NCBI RefSeq assembly: GCF_008254045.1 | Contig: NZ_CP042425.1 | Location: forward strand, 310,001 to 374,000 | DNA from: Limnoglobus roseus | Lineage (GTDB): Bacteria; Planctomycetota; Planctomycetia; Gemmatales; Gemmataceae | DNA: 64,000 bases | Direction of reading: 5' to 3' | In this document: positions 29,144-37,821 of the stretch, one piece after another | Layout of the letters: each line of letters opens with the position of its first letter | Position numbering within the stretch: the stretch's first letter is position 1 | Made by a program: the position numbers and the translations under genes | Notes under the pieces: generated by a model | What the model saw: only the letters and a program-made list of their open reading frames with translations | What the model was told of the DNA's origin: nothing | Database searches by the model: none

Positions 29144-30706
29144 TTAGTTCCCGCTGCCGGTGAGGGTGTAGTACGTGATGTCCAGATTCGCGACCGGTTG
29201 CGGGTCGTACTCGACCTTCACCTGTTGGATCTCGCCGCCCTGCCGGGTTTCGCCGGAGCTGTCGATCAGCCCCTTCTTGTTCGCGGCGAACTTCGCCTTC
29301 ACGCCCTTGCTGACGGCCAGCTTCGGCTTCGAGGCGTCAACGTGCGTCGTCTTTTCCAACATCCCGCGGGCCTTGGCGGGGCTGCCGGCGTTGTGATACC
29401 CCTTCGGGGCGGCGCCCAGGTCGGTGGCGTTGGCCGTCGCGTTGTCGTCGATCGTCTCGAAGGCGGCGTCTGCGCTGCCCGGCTTGTCGGTCGAAACCGG
29501 CGGCGCGGCGTCCAATCGCTTGCCGAACACGAGGAGCGAAATCTTACCCCGGTAGGTCGCGTTCATCTGGTCGTACCGGCGGGCCGATTCGTCTTCGGGC
29601 AGAACTTCGAACGGCTTGTACGCCCCGTCCTTGGTCGTGTAGAACCCTTCGATCATCGTGGACTCGTTCGGCCCGAGGACCCACTTGCGCTGGTCGACGG
29701 GGGCCTTGTCCATCAGCGAGTCGTTGTCGATGGCGTTCGTGTTGATGCCGTTGATCGCGAGGATGACCGGGTACGTGTCGGTCGCGCTGGTGTTGGTGAG
29801 CTTGAACTTGACCTTCTGGCCTTGCTTCGGGCTGACCTGGATGCGAGGCTCGCCGCCGTTCGCCTCGTACGGTTGTTCGGCGTCGTCGAAGAACACTTGC
29901 AGTTGGACCGGGCCGGACTTGGGCGGGGTGGCGGCCGGGCCGATGATCGGAGGACCGCCCGGTGCGGGCGCCGTCGGGGCGGCGTTATCCTTCGCGGCGG
30001 CGTTGGCGGCGGCTTCGGTATCGTCCGCGTCCATCCCCTTCGACCGGGCCTTCATGTTCAGGCCGAACGACACGCCGGCGTGCGTCAGGGTGGCCCGGTC
30101 GGTCTTGATCTTGCCGCTGTTGGCTTGAACGCCGCGGGCGCTGGCAACCGTCGAACCGGGCGACTTCGAGTCGAGGGTGTACAGGGAAACGAGTTTCGTC
30201 GGGTTGGCCTTCGTGAACCCGAAGAACTTCACCGTCGTGGTGGCGTAGTCTTCCGACAGTGTCACCTCGCCGGTCACGAACCCGTCCGGGTTGAGCTTCG
30301 TCTTCGCGTCCCAGGCGAGGGGCAGGCCGGTGATCGTCGAGATCTCCTTGCGGCCGGCCTCCGTCCGCCAGCTCAACGTCGACTTCGTCTTCTTGCTGAT
30401 GTTCGCGATGGCCGGGCCGGCGTCGGCCAGGATGCGGACGGGGTCTTGGTCGTCGTTTTTCAGGACGAGCAAATGCTCCAGGCGGTTGGCCATCAAGCCG
30501 TTGATGCTGCCGGCCGTGAACGACGGCTTGCCCGTCGCGCCGTGCCGGTAGTCGAACTTCAGGACGGCGACGTTTTTCGCACCGAGGCCTTTGACGGCCG
30601 CGAAGATTTTGTCCGCCTGCTCGACCATGAGCTTATCGACATGGTCCGCCCGCGTGGCGGACGCGACGGCCAAAACGGCCATCAACCCGAACAAACACTT
30701 TCGCAT
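29144..30706 (-). CDS. Secreted CsgG/LpoB-like protein of caspase operon
   Basis: 520 aa from ATG 30706, preceded by GAAAGGTG. Signal peptide about 1-20 (ending ATRA). The N-terminal domain (about 22-190) starts 'KIFAAVKGLGAKNVAVLKF', the strand pattern of CsgG/LpoB/FlgO-like periplasmic proteins. An Ala/Pro-rich linker (about 225-260) leads to a C-terminal beta domain (about 265-420) with 'GQKVKFKLTNTSATDTYPVIL', resembling DUF4384-type domains often attached to caspases and kinases. It sits between two caspase genes and starts 26 nt after the upstream one. Non-enzymatic partner is inferred. Confidence 0.8.
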   Translation of the reverse strand: MRKCLFGLMAVLAVASATRADHVDKLMVEQADKIFAAVKGLGAKNVAVLKFDYRHGATGKPSFTAGSINGLMANRLEHLLVLKNDDQDPVRILADAGPAIANISKKTKSTLSWRTEAGRKEISTITGLPLAWDAKTKLNPDGFVTGEVTLSEDYATTTVKFFGFTKANPTKLVSLYTLDSKSPGSTVASARGVQANSGKIKTDRATLTHAGVSFGLNMKARSKGMDADDTEAAANAAAKDNAAPTAPAPGGPPIIGPAATPPKSGPVQLQVFFDDAEQPYEANGGEPRIQVSPKQGQKVKFKLTNTSATDTYPVILAINGINTNAIDNDSLMDKAPVDQRKWVLGPNESTMIEGFYTTKDGAYKPFEVLPEDESARRYDQMNATYRGKISLLVFGKRLDAAPPVSTDKPGSADAAFETIDDNATANATDLGAAPKGYHNAGSPAKARGMLEKTTHVDASKPKLAVSKGVKAKFAANKKGLIDSSGETRQGGEIQQVKVEYDPQPVANLDITYYTLTGSGN

Positions 30707-30732
30707 TGGGCACCTTTCGTGGGGAACAGTCA

Positions 30733-33700
30733 TCACTTCGGGGTTGTTGGCCCCGTTGTCTTCAGGGTTCGTACACTTTGCACCGGCACCCCCCACACGG
30801 GGTTGGGGGCCATCTGCACCGTTTGCGGGGCGTTGCGGTTCAGCACGTTCACCCGGTCGCGGGTGTACACGTACAGTTCGCCGATGGTCAGCACGCCGTC
30901 GCCGTCCCGGTCGGCATCCTGTTTGTGCGTCGTCAAGCCTTCGCCGAGGCCGACGCTGAACAGGCCGCGTTGAGTCTTCTGGCCGGCCACCTCGACCACG
31001 TCTTCCCAGGCGAACTGGTCCGGCATGGCGGCGGTCAGCACGATCGGCCCCTTGCCGTCGCGCCGCAGGTCACGCGGCCCATCGACGTTGGCTTCTCGAT
31101 CGGCGGCCCCGGAGTGGCAGGCGTCGATGAAAACCATCTTGCGGCCCTTGGCCTGCTTGAGCCGGTCGAAGATCGCCGTCGCGGGGACCGCGTTCGGGCC
31201 GTCGGTGTCCTCGTTGAACCCGACGTAGTACCAGGTCCCGGGGACCACCGCCTTATCCTTGATCTCGCCGTGCCCGTGGCCGGAGAGGAAGACCACGAGC
31301 CAGTCGTCGGGCTGAGCCTCGGCCGCCATTTTGTCGATCGCCTTGAGAATCGCGTCCGGCGTGGCCTTCTCGTTCAGCAGCGGCTCGGCCATCTTCACTT
31401 CGTTGAAGAACTTCCCGTCGTTCAGTGCGACCAGCGACTTCTCCATTGCGAGGGCATCGGGCACGCACGCCGTCAGCCGCTTCCACTTCCCGCCAAGCGG
31501 GTAGTCGTTGATCCCGACCGTCAGCCCGCGGAGCGTCCGAGGCCGCGGTACGTCGAGCGTGTGAACAATCTCGACCGCCCGCTCGGAGCGAATGCCGTCG
31601 GCGTAGGCGACGACCACGATCCGATTCCGCCCGGCACGGAGGATTTCGGTCGGAATCAGCAGGGGATCGGGCGAGAACACTTTCTCTTCGCTCCCAGCCG
31701 CCGGCGTGTACTCCTTCAAGAGTTGGTCGAGGTTTTCCCCGTCGCCCAACCACACCTCTACCTTTTCAAGCGGAACGAACCGCCCGGGCAGGACACTTTT
31801 TTCGCGCGGCTCGGCGGAAAAGGTCAACGCGACCTCGGCGGCGGTCTTTTTCGCCGCGGCGAGAATCCGCGGTGGGACGACGTCGGGTGTGAACCGCACG
31901 GTCGGATTTTTCGCGTTATTCCGAAGCAGGGCCGAGACTTCCGCCGGTTTGTGAAAATGCTTCCGAAAGGCGTCGGCCGGGTGGAACCGCGGCGAGTTGC
32001 CCGCCGTCTTGCCCCCCTCCAGCCAGCCGATGTAGGCGTCGCCGTTCGCGCTGCAGTCGTAAACGTAATCCTGGTAGCGATACAGCACCCACTCGCCGTC
32101 GGCTGTGGGGAAGAACTTCCACTGCGGCCGCTGGTACAAGTTGGTGCGGACACCGGGGCTCGTGTTCATGCCCCGGCGGATGTTCTTGAAGGCGAGTTCC
32201 TTGCCCGGGACCGGGGCCGCGAGTTCGTCGAGCCAGTCGTCCCGCTTGGCCGAGCGGCCGTCGACGGCCAGGTCGCGGACGCGGTCGCCGGGCACGAGGC
32301 CGGCTTCCCACGCCGGGCTGCCGGGGTCCACCTGGCCGACGACAAGGTCGCCCGCCTGAACGGTGAAGTCGGCCCCGAGTTCGGCCTGGTACTTCCACGG
32401 TTCGAGGTTCCAGATGGCGACGGTCTCGTCCCGCGACGCGGTGAAGATGAGTTTGCCGTTCGCGGCCGGGACAATGGACGTGACTTGCCCCTGGTGGCCC
32501 GAACACCGGTGGATCCGCCGCGGCCGCTCGCCGGGGCCGGCTTCGAAGACGCTGAATCCCCAAAGGTGGCCCACTGCGATGCGCACCTTGTTCGAGGGTG
32601 CCGGCATTGGGAGAAACGTGAAACACGTCGGTTCGCGGTCTTGCAGTGGGTCAAGTTCGATCGGGTACACGAACTCCTTGTCGGGCGACACGATTGACCA
32701 GACGTACTCGGAATCTTTGTCGAACCGGACGGCCCACCCCTTCCACTCCTCGATCGGCTTTCCCATTTCGGGAACAGACCGCAACGGTTGGCGGGTGGAC
32801 AGGTCGAAGCCTTGCCACGGCCCGTCGCCGCGTGCGTTCGGGGATCCCGGAAGGATGGACGGGGCGGTCCGGTAGGCAAACCTTGTCCCGTCGGCCGCGA
32901 CTTGGAGTTGCCAAATGCCCCGACCGACGCCCGTTTGCGCCGGCCCGAGGCGGCGGAGTTGGTTCCCGTTGATCGCGAGCAGTTGGGTTTCGTGGTCCGC
33001 CCCGCCGGCGACGGCGAGGTGCCGACCGTCCGGCGAGAAAGCGAGGGCGTCGACCGCGAGATCGAACTTCACTTCCCCGAGCGCCCGGGGCAGTCGGGCG
33101 GTCAGGTCGTAGAGAACCACCGTGCCGGAAGTCCACTGGTAGAATTTCCGACCCGCCTGGTTTGTGGCCCGGAGACCCACGGCGAGGCGGGTTCCGCTGG
33201 GGTCGATCGCAACGGCGTCCGGGAACTGGGTCGTCGGGTACGAGATCGACCGTTGTTGACTTCCATCCAGCCGACTGACGTAGACGCTCGACCCGGCTTC
33301 CCGCGTCTGAGTGGCCGGCCGGGCGACAAGCCACTGACCGTCCGAACTTTGAGCGACCCCGTTGACCGGGGCGTTAGGGAATTCCCAGAGGGCCTTCGCG
33401 CCCGCCCCCTGGCGCATCCCGCCGTCCGCCCGAATGAAGCGGACCTGTCCGTCGGCCGTGAACCCCGTCCAAACCACGCGGCTCGTGGGCGTCGCCCCCT
33501 CGGAGACCCGTCCGGCCACCCGCATAACGGTCGGTCCCACGTCCCACTTCCAGACCGAGCCGTCGCCGTGGCCGATCGCGAGGGTCTTTCCCGTGCGGTC
33601 CCACGCCAGCGACCAGACCGCCTGGTCAACGAACTGCGTTTCGGAGTGGCAGTATTGTGCGTGCGTTGCCGCCGAGAGCCCTGCGACGATTTGCCCGCGG

Positions 33701-34158
33701 TCCGGTCCGGTCAGGGCGATGACGGACACGTCGGACGTCAACCGCCCGTAGCCGGCGACGGCCGCCCGGTCGCCGTTCGGGGAAACCGCCAGGGCGTAAA
33801 TCGACCCCCTCATTTCGCGGAAGGTGTTCCAGAACAACGGCGCATCGTACCGCAGTCTACCGTCCTGAACCGCCCAGGTGTGCAACCGCTTGTCGTCGCC
33901 GACGGCGTACAGTTGTCGGCCGTCGCCCGAGAAGGTAACCACGTCACACGCGCCGATTCGGCCGCTTGGGTTCACCCCCATAACCGGGTCCAGTTCCCGC
34001 AGCCGGGCGGCCTGGGCCAACAGCGGAGCGGGCGTCAGTGCCCCGCACGCGAGCACCAAAAGGAACGCCCAAAATCGTGTCGAACGACCCCAAAATCGGG
34101 ATTCGAGCACCCAAATTTGGGCAAGATGGAGAACATTTATCGGATGTTGCGCCGCCAT
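30733..34158 (-). CDS. WD40-PDZ-caspase fusion protein
   Basis: 1141 aa if ATG 34158 is used; the leader before FWAFLLVLACGALTPA is unusually long, and a GTG at about 34109 (giving MLESRFWG) would give a more normal signal peptide. The first half (about 60-580) is WD40 repeats; then a PDZ-like domain (about 603-635, GSPAWEAGLVPGDRV) and further beta sequence; the C-terminal caspase domain (about 890-1110) has His near 959 (FLSGHGHG) and Cys near 1013 (DACHSG). A DADRDGDGVLTIGEL EF-hand-like loop lies near 1077 and may bind calcium. First gene of the three-gene operon; probably periplasmic. Confidence 0.9.
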   Translation of the reverse strand: MAAQHPINVLHLAQIWVLESRFWGRSTRFWAFLLVLACGALTPAPLLAQAARLRELDPVMGVNPSGRIGACDVVTFSGDGRQLYAVGDDKRLHTWAVQDGRLRYDAPLFWNTFREMRGSIYALAVSPNGDRAAVAGYGRLTSDVSVIALTGPDRGQIVAGLSAATHAQYCHSETQFVDQAVWSLAWDRTGKTLAIGHGDGSVWKWDVGPTVMRVAGRVSEGATPTSRVVWTGFTADGQVRFIRADGGMRQGAGAKALWEFPNAPVNGVAQSSDGQWLVARPATQTREAGSSVYVSRLDGSQQRSISYPTTQFPDAVAIDPSGTRLAVGLRATNQAGRKFYQWTSGTVVLYDLTARLPRALGEVKFDLAVDALAFSPDGRHLAVAGGADHETQLLAINGNQLRRLGPAQTGVGRGIWQLQVAADGTRFAYRTAPSILPGSPNARGDGPWQGFDLSTRQPLRSVPEMGKPIEEWKGWAVRFDKDSEYVWSIVSPDKEFVYPIELDPLQDREPTCFTFLPMPAPSNKVRIAVGHLWGFSVFEAGPGERPRRIHRCSGHQGQVTSIVPAANGKLIFTASRDETVAIWNLEPWKYQAELGADFTVQAGDLVVGQVDPGSPAWEAGLVPGDRVRDLAVDGRSAKRDDWLDELAAPVPGKELAFKNIRRGMNTSPGVRTNLYQRPQWKFFPTADGEWVLYRYQDYVYDCSANGDAYIGWLEGGKTAGNSPRFHPADAFRKHFHKPAEVSALLRNNAKNPTVRFTPDVVPPRILAAAKKTAAEVALTFSAEPREKSVLPGRFVPLEKVEVWLGDGENLDQLLKEYTPAAGSEEKVFSPDPLLIPTEILRAGRNRIVVVAYADGIRSERAVEIVHTLDVPRPRTLRGLTVGINDYPLGGKWKRLTACVPDALAMEKSLVALNDGKFFNEVKMAEPLLNEKATPDAILKAIDKMAAEAQPDDWLVVFLSGHGHGEIKDKAVVPGTWYYVGFNEDTDGPNAVPATAIFDRLKQAKGRKMVFIDACHSGAADREANVDGPRDLRRDGKGPIVLTAAMPDQFAWEDVVEVAGQKTQRGLFSVGLGEGLTTHKQDADRDGDGVLTIGELYVYTRDRVNVLNRNAPQTVQMAPNPVWGVPVQSVRTLKTTGPTTPK

Positions 34159-34258
34159 CGGTTGAACTCCACGAGTCGGGCGAGTTTGCTTGGCCGGCCT
34201 GGGGCCATTTTGTCGCTGATAACGGTGCGTCGCAAGGAAGCGATGTTTGGAGTATAGC

Positions 34259-34265
34259 AAGGAGG
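34259..34265 (+). promoter_or_regulatory. Strong Shine-Dalgarno fixing the 34271 start
   Basis: AAGGAGG, 5 nt before ATG 34271. It is the best Shine-Dalgarno match in the window and rules out the in-frame TTG at 34247, which would place the site inside the coding sequence. Confidence 0.85.
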
Positions 34266-34270
34266 AACTC

Positions 34271-35764
34271 ATGCATTACGGTCGTCGCCTATTGCTGTCC
34301 GCAATCGTCCTGGGCGCCGGGTCGGCCTCTCTGAAGGCTCAAGTCGATATTCAGCCGGTGACGTGGCCGCCCCGGGCCGCCCCGCGGGTTGTGCCGGCAG
34401 CCCCGAACTGCCCGCCGCTCCCCGTTACGCCTTTACTGCCGTGCCCCCCGGGTTCGACCATTCCCCTGACCCCGGGTATGCCCGGGGCACCCGTCGCCCC
34501 CGGGCCTATCGTGCCGACGATTCCGGGGGCACCGACCCCCGCCACGCCGCCCGGCTCCCCAGCCGCCCCGGCCCGGCCGCCGGAACCGGAGACCCCGGTT
34601 ACGCCGGCCCCAAACCTGAATCTCAACAACAATAACAACGACGGCACTCTCGCGACCGCAGCCCCGAGAGGCGGGGAAGCCCAACGGAGTGCCCTGCCCC
34701 AGGTGTTCGGCGACCTGTTCGGCGGCGGCTTCGTCGCGGGACCGTTGCCGGTGGTCGTCAACTCGGCCGGCCAAATCGTCAGCCCTCTGCCGATCGTCGT
34801 CAATACTGCAACCGGCCAGAAGAGCGTCCTCAGCGTCCCCGGTGCCCGCCCGGCACCGACGGATGAATTGCTCCTCGGCCGGCCGGCGACGGGCGCGCGG
34901 GGTTCGAACGCTACGACGATTGCCGTTTCCCCCGGCCCGGGCCAAGTCTTCGACCAGTCATTGGCGGCCTTCGTGTCGCGGGTGCCGCAAGTTTCCCGCG
35001 GGGCGTTCAAGATCACCGAGAACGACACCCCCCGGCCGACCACGCGGGCGTACTTCACGTACAACTTCTACGACTACATCGGTAAGGGGATCGGTGGGCC
35101 GGACGTGCCGCGGATCATGCTGCACCAAGAGACGTTCGGGTACGAACAAGCCCTCGGCGGCGGCCAGTACTCGCTCGGCCTCCGGTTGCCGTACAACCAG
35201 ATCGTCAGCACTGGGTTCTTGAACTCCAGCATGCTCGGCGACATCACCCTCACGTCGAAGTTCATCCTCCGCGAGAACGAGCACGGCGACCTGCTCTCGG
35301 GCGGTATGCTGTTGACCGTGCCGACCGGCTCGAATCCGTTCCCGAGTTCGCTCACCGGCACCAACGTCCGCGGTGTGCTGTTCCAACCGTACCTCGGCGG
35401 CATCCTCCTCGGGGAAGACGGCCGGGCCTTCGTGCAAGGGTTCAGCTCGATCATCATCCCGTCCGACAGCGACGACACCACGTTCCTGTCGAACAGCGTG
35501 AACATCGGGTACAAGGTGATCGACAACGCGCAGGGGCGGATCTCGTCGGTCGTGCCGATCTTCGAAATGCACTTGAACACGCCGCTCAACCACCGCGGCA
35601 CGCGGAGCGATCCGGTGGGGTTCGTGGACACGTTCACGGTCCTCGCGGGTAACCACATCCTGTTCCGCAACGGCCTGAGCGTGGGGGCGGCGTGCGGCAC
35701 GCCGATCACTGGCCCACGGCCCTTCTCACTGCAAGCGACGCTCCAAGTCAACTACCGTTTCTAA
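34271..35764 (+). CDS. Secreted Pro-rich protein with putative beta-barrel domain
   Basis: 497 aa. Signal peptide about 1-23 (ending LKAQ), then a proline-rich, low-complexity stretch (about 30-120) and an asparagine run (LNLNNNNNDG). The C-terminal part (about 250-497) consists of alternating strands (YFTYNFYDYIG, QYSLGLRLPYNQI, GILLGEDGRAFVQG) and ends with an aromatic residue (QVNYRF), as outer-membrane beta barrels do. I do not recognise a precise family. Divergent from the caspase operon; its strong ribosome site suggests high expression. Convergent with the HEAT-repeat gene across a terminator hairpin. Confidence 0.8.
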   Translation: MHYGRRLLLSAIVLGAGSASLKAQVDIQPVTWPPRAAPRVVPAAPNCPPLPVTPLLPCPPGSTIPLTPGMPGAPVAPGPIVPTIPGAPTPATPPGSPAAPARPPEPETPVTPAPNLNLNNNNNDGTLATAAPRGGEAQRSALPQVFGDLFGGGFVAGPLPVVVNSAGQIVSPLPIVVNTATGQKSVLSVPGARPAPTDELLLGRPATGARGSNATTIAVSPGPGQVFDQSLAAFVSRVPQVSRGAFKITENDTPRPTTRAYFTYNFYDYIGKGIGGPDVPRIMLHQETFGYEQALGGGQYSLGLRLPYNQIVSTGFLNSSMLGDITLTSKFILRENEHGDLLSGGMLLTVPTGSNPFPSSLTGTNVRGVLFQPYLGGILLGEDGRAFVQGFSSIIIPSDSDDTTFLSNSVNIGYKVIDNAQGRISSVVPIFEMHLNTPLNHRGTRSDPVGFVDTFTVLAGNHILFRNGLSVGAACGTPITGPRPFSLQATLQVNYRF

Positions 35765-35774
35765 CGGCCGACTT

Positions 35775-35802
35775 GCCGCCCGGCGGACACCCGCCGGGCG
35801 GC
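35775..35802. terminator. Bidirectional hairpin between convergent genes
   Basis: Perfect 12-bp stem (gccgcccggcgg / ccgccgggcggc) with an acac loop, 11 nt after the 35764 stop and 5 nt before the convergent HEAT gene's stop. Only a short weak T stretch (cttttc) follows on the plus strand. It probably serves both genes. Confidence 0.6.
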
Positions 35803-35807
35803 GTCGT

Positions 35808-37790
35808 TCACTTTTCGAGCTTCTCAACGGCTTCCTTCACGGCCTCGCGGACGACGCCGGAACTGTCCTTCACGGCCGCCTTCAACTCGGGCAGGGCGGC
35901 CTTCGCCTTGTCGCCGAGTTGGCCGAGAACCTTCGCGGCCCGGCGGCGGTTGTCGGCCTCGGAATCCTTCAGCGCCGCGGCGAGCGCCTTGACGGCCGCC
36001 GGGGAATCGCCGCCGATCTCGCCGAGGGCGAAGATGGCCGCCTCGCGAACGTCCGAGTCCTTATCCCGGCTGAGGTTCGCCAGGGCGGGGATCGCTTCGG
36101 TCGCCCCGCTGCCGATCTGGGCCAAGACGTAAGCCCCGGCCCGCCGCACGGTCGGTTCCTTGTCCTTGAGCATAACCACGACCGCGGGCGTCGCGGCCTT
36201 CGCGGCCGGCCCGATGCTCCCGAGGGCGGCGGCGACGAGTTGCCGGTACTCGGCGTCCTTGCTGCCACGGAGTTGCGTCGCCAGCGGTCCGACGGCGTCC
36301 TTCGCGTCCGGCCCGATGCCCCCGAGGGCGGCGACGAGTCCAGCCCGAAATTCGCCGCCGGACCGGGGCAGTTCCGCGACCAGGGCCGGCACGGCGTCCT
36401 TCGCGTCCGCGCCGAACCCGCCCAATCCGCCGGCCGCGATCAGCCGCACCGTGGCGTCCCGGTCTCGCAAGGCCCCCACCAGGGCCGTCACCGCCGCGGC
36501 GGTCGGAGCGGTTTCACCCACGGCGGCGACCATCGCCTGGCGTACGTCGGCGTTCGGCTCGGCCTTCAGGGCTTTCGTCAGGCTCCCGAGTTGATCGCTC
36601 GCCGCCGTGCCGAGTTGGCCCAACCCGACCGCCGCCCGGGCGCGGACGATCGCCGACGGGTCGCCGAGCAGGTTCGCCAACGCCGTCGCCGCCTTGGCCT
36701 CGGCTCCGGACCCGCCCAAGTCGTGCAACAGCAGCACGGCGTCGGCCTTCACCTCCGCGTCCTTGTCGGCCAACAGGGCCAGGGCCGCGTCGATTTGGCT
36801 CGCGTCGAGGACGAGCGGCCGGAGGGCGGCGATGGCCGCGAGGCGGACGGCCGCGTCGGGGTCTTTCAGGTGTTCGACCAGCGTCGGGGCGGCCGGTTGC
36901 GCCGCCGCGTCGAGAGCGGCTAAAGCCCCCAGCGCGCCGAAGCGGAGGCTCCGGGTCGGCGACTTGGTCGCGGTCGCGAGGGCCGCGATGGCCTTCGCCG
37001 ACCCGCCACCAAGTCGGGCGAGTAGTTGAACCGCCTCGGTCTGGACGGCAACGTCGGCGTCCTTCAGGGCGGTCACGAGCAGGGAAATTGCCGCGTCCGA
37101 ATCGTCCTGGGCCAGCCCGAGCAGTTCGATCGCGACCCGCCGGATGTGGACCCGCGGGTCGGCGAGGGCTTCTTCGAGAACCTTGCCCGCCCCGGCGGGC
37201 GGACCGTCGGTCGCGATCAGCCCGCGGAGGGCTTTCAGTTTGACGCCCACGTCCGTGTCGGCGAGTGCCCCCGTCAGTTTCGCCGACAGGTCGGGGACGT
37301 TCAAGGCCGTGAGCGCCTCGACGGCCGCGACGCGAACGCCCTCGTCCTTGTCGCCGAGCAGTTTCGTGAGCGGTTCTGCCACGTCCTTGACGGCCGGCCC
37401 CGACCGCTCGATCGCCTCGACGGCCAACTGGCGGACGGTCGGCTCGCCGTCGCTCAGGGCGGCCAACAGTTCCTTCATCGCGGTCGCCGCCTTGGGGCCG
37501 GCGGCCACGAGGTACTCGCCGGCGGCGATGCGGACCCGCACCCGCTTGTCGGTCGTCAGCGTGGTGGCAACGGACTGGACGCTGTCGGCGTCGAACGCCT
37601 GCAACGCCGACAGGCCGCGGATCGACCGCCACCGCAGCCACGTGATGTCGCTCTTGACCGCGTCCCGCCAGTAGTCGGCCGACTTGCCGAGGTACGCGGC
37701 GTCCGCGTCGTCGGCCTCGTTCGGGTCGGCCGCCCCCGCGGGAACGGCACACGACGCGAACACCACGAGCAAACCGATTCCGAACCGCAT
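35808..37790 (-). CDS. Secreted HEAT-repeat protein
   Basis: 660 aa, signal peptide about 1-20 (ending PAGA). The rest is a near-continuous array of about fifteen HEAT/PBS-lyase-type helical repeats, each about 37-40 residues, with a consensus close to 'GDxDxxVRxAAAxALGxxG' (for example DKDEGVRVAAVEALTAL). HEAT arrays bind proteins and have no catalytic residues. Last of three minus-strand genes starting at 43033; 31 nt after the lipase-like gene. Repeats are diverged at DNA level, so it is an old array. Confidence 0.92.
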   Translation of the reverse strand: MRFGIGLLVVFASCAVPAGAADPNEADDADAAYLGKSADYWRDAVKSDITWLRWRSIRGLSALQAFDADSVQSVATTLTTDKRVRVRIAAGEYLVAAGPKAATAMKELLAALSDGEPTVRQLAVEAIERSGPAVKDVAEPLTKLLGDKDEGVRVAAVEALTALNVPDLSAKLTGALADTDVGVKLKALRGLIATDGPPAGAGKVLEEALADPRVHIRRVAIELLGLAQDDSDAAISLLVTALKDADVAVQTEAVQLLARLGGGSAKAIAALATATKSPTRSLRFGALGALAALDAAAQPAAPTLVEHLKDPDAAVRLAAIAALRPLVLDASQIDAALALLADKDAEVKADAVLLLHDLGGSGAEAKAATALANLLGDPSAIVRARAAVGLGQLGTAASDQLGSLTKALKAEPNADVRQAMVAAVGETAPTAAAVTALVGALRDRDATVRLIAAGGLGGFGADAKDAVPALVAELPRSGGEFRAGLVAALGGIGPDAKDAVGPLATQLRGSKDAEYRQLVAAALGSIGPAAKAATPAVVVMLKDKEPTVRRAGAYVLAQIGSGATEAIPALANLSRDKDSDVREAAIFALGEIGGDSPAAVKALAAALKDSEADNRRRAAKVLGQLGDKAKAALPELKAAVKDSSGVVREAVKEAVEKLEK

Positions 37791-37821
37791 GGGCGACCTC
37801 CTTGAGAGAACGGGACGGGAC

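Noticed and set aside
28808..32697. Long plus-strand open frames opposite the caspase operon
   Set aside because: The minus-strand frames have signal peptides, catalytic motifs and known domains; the plus-strand ones have none and are explained by codon bias.
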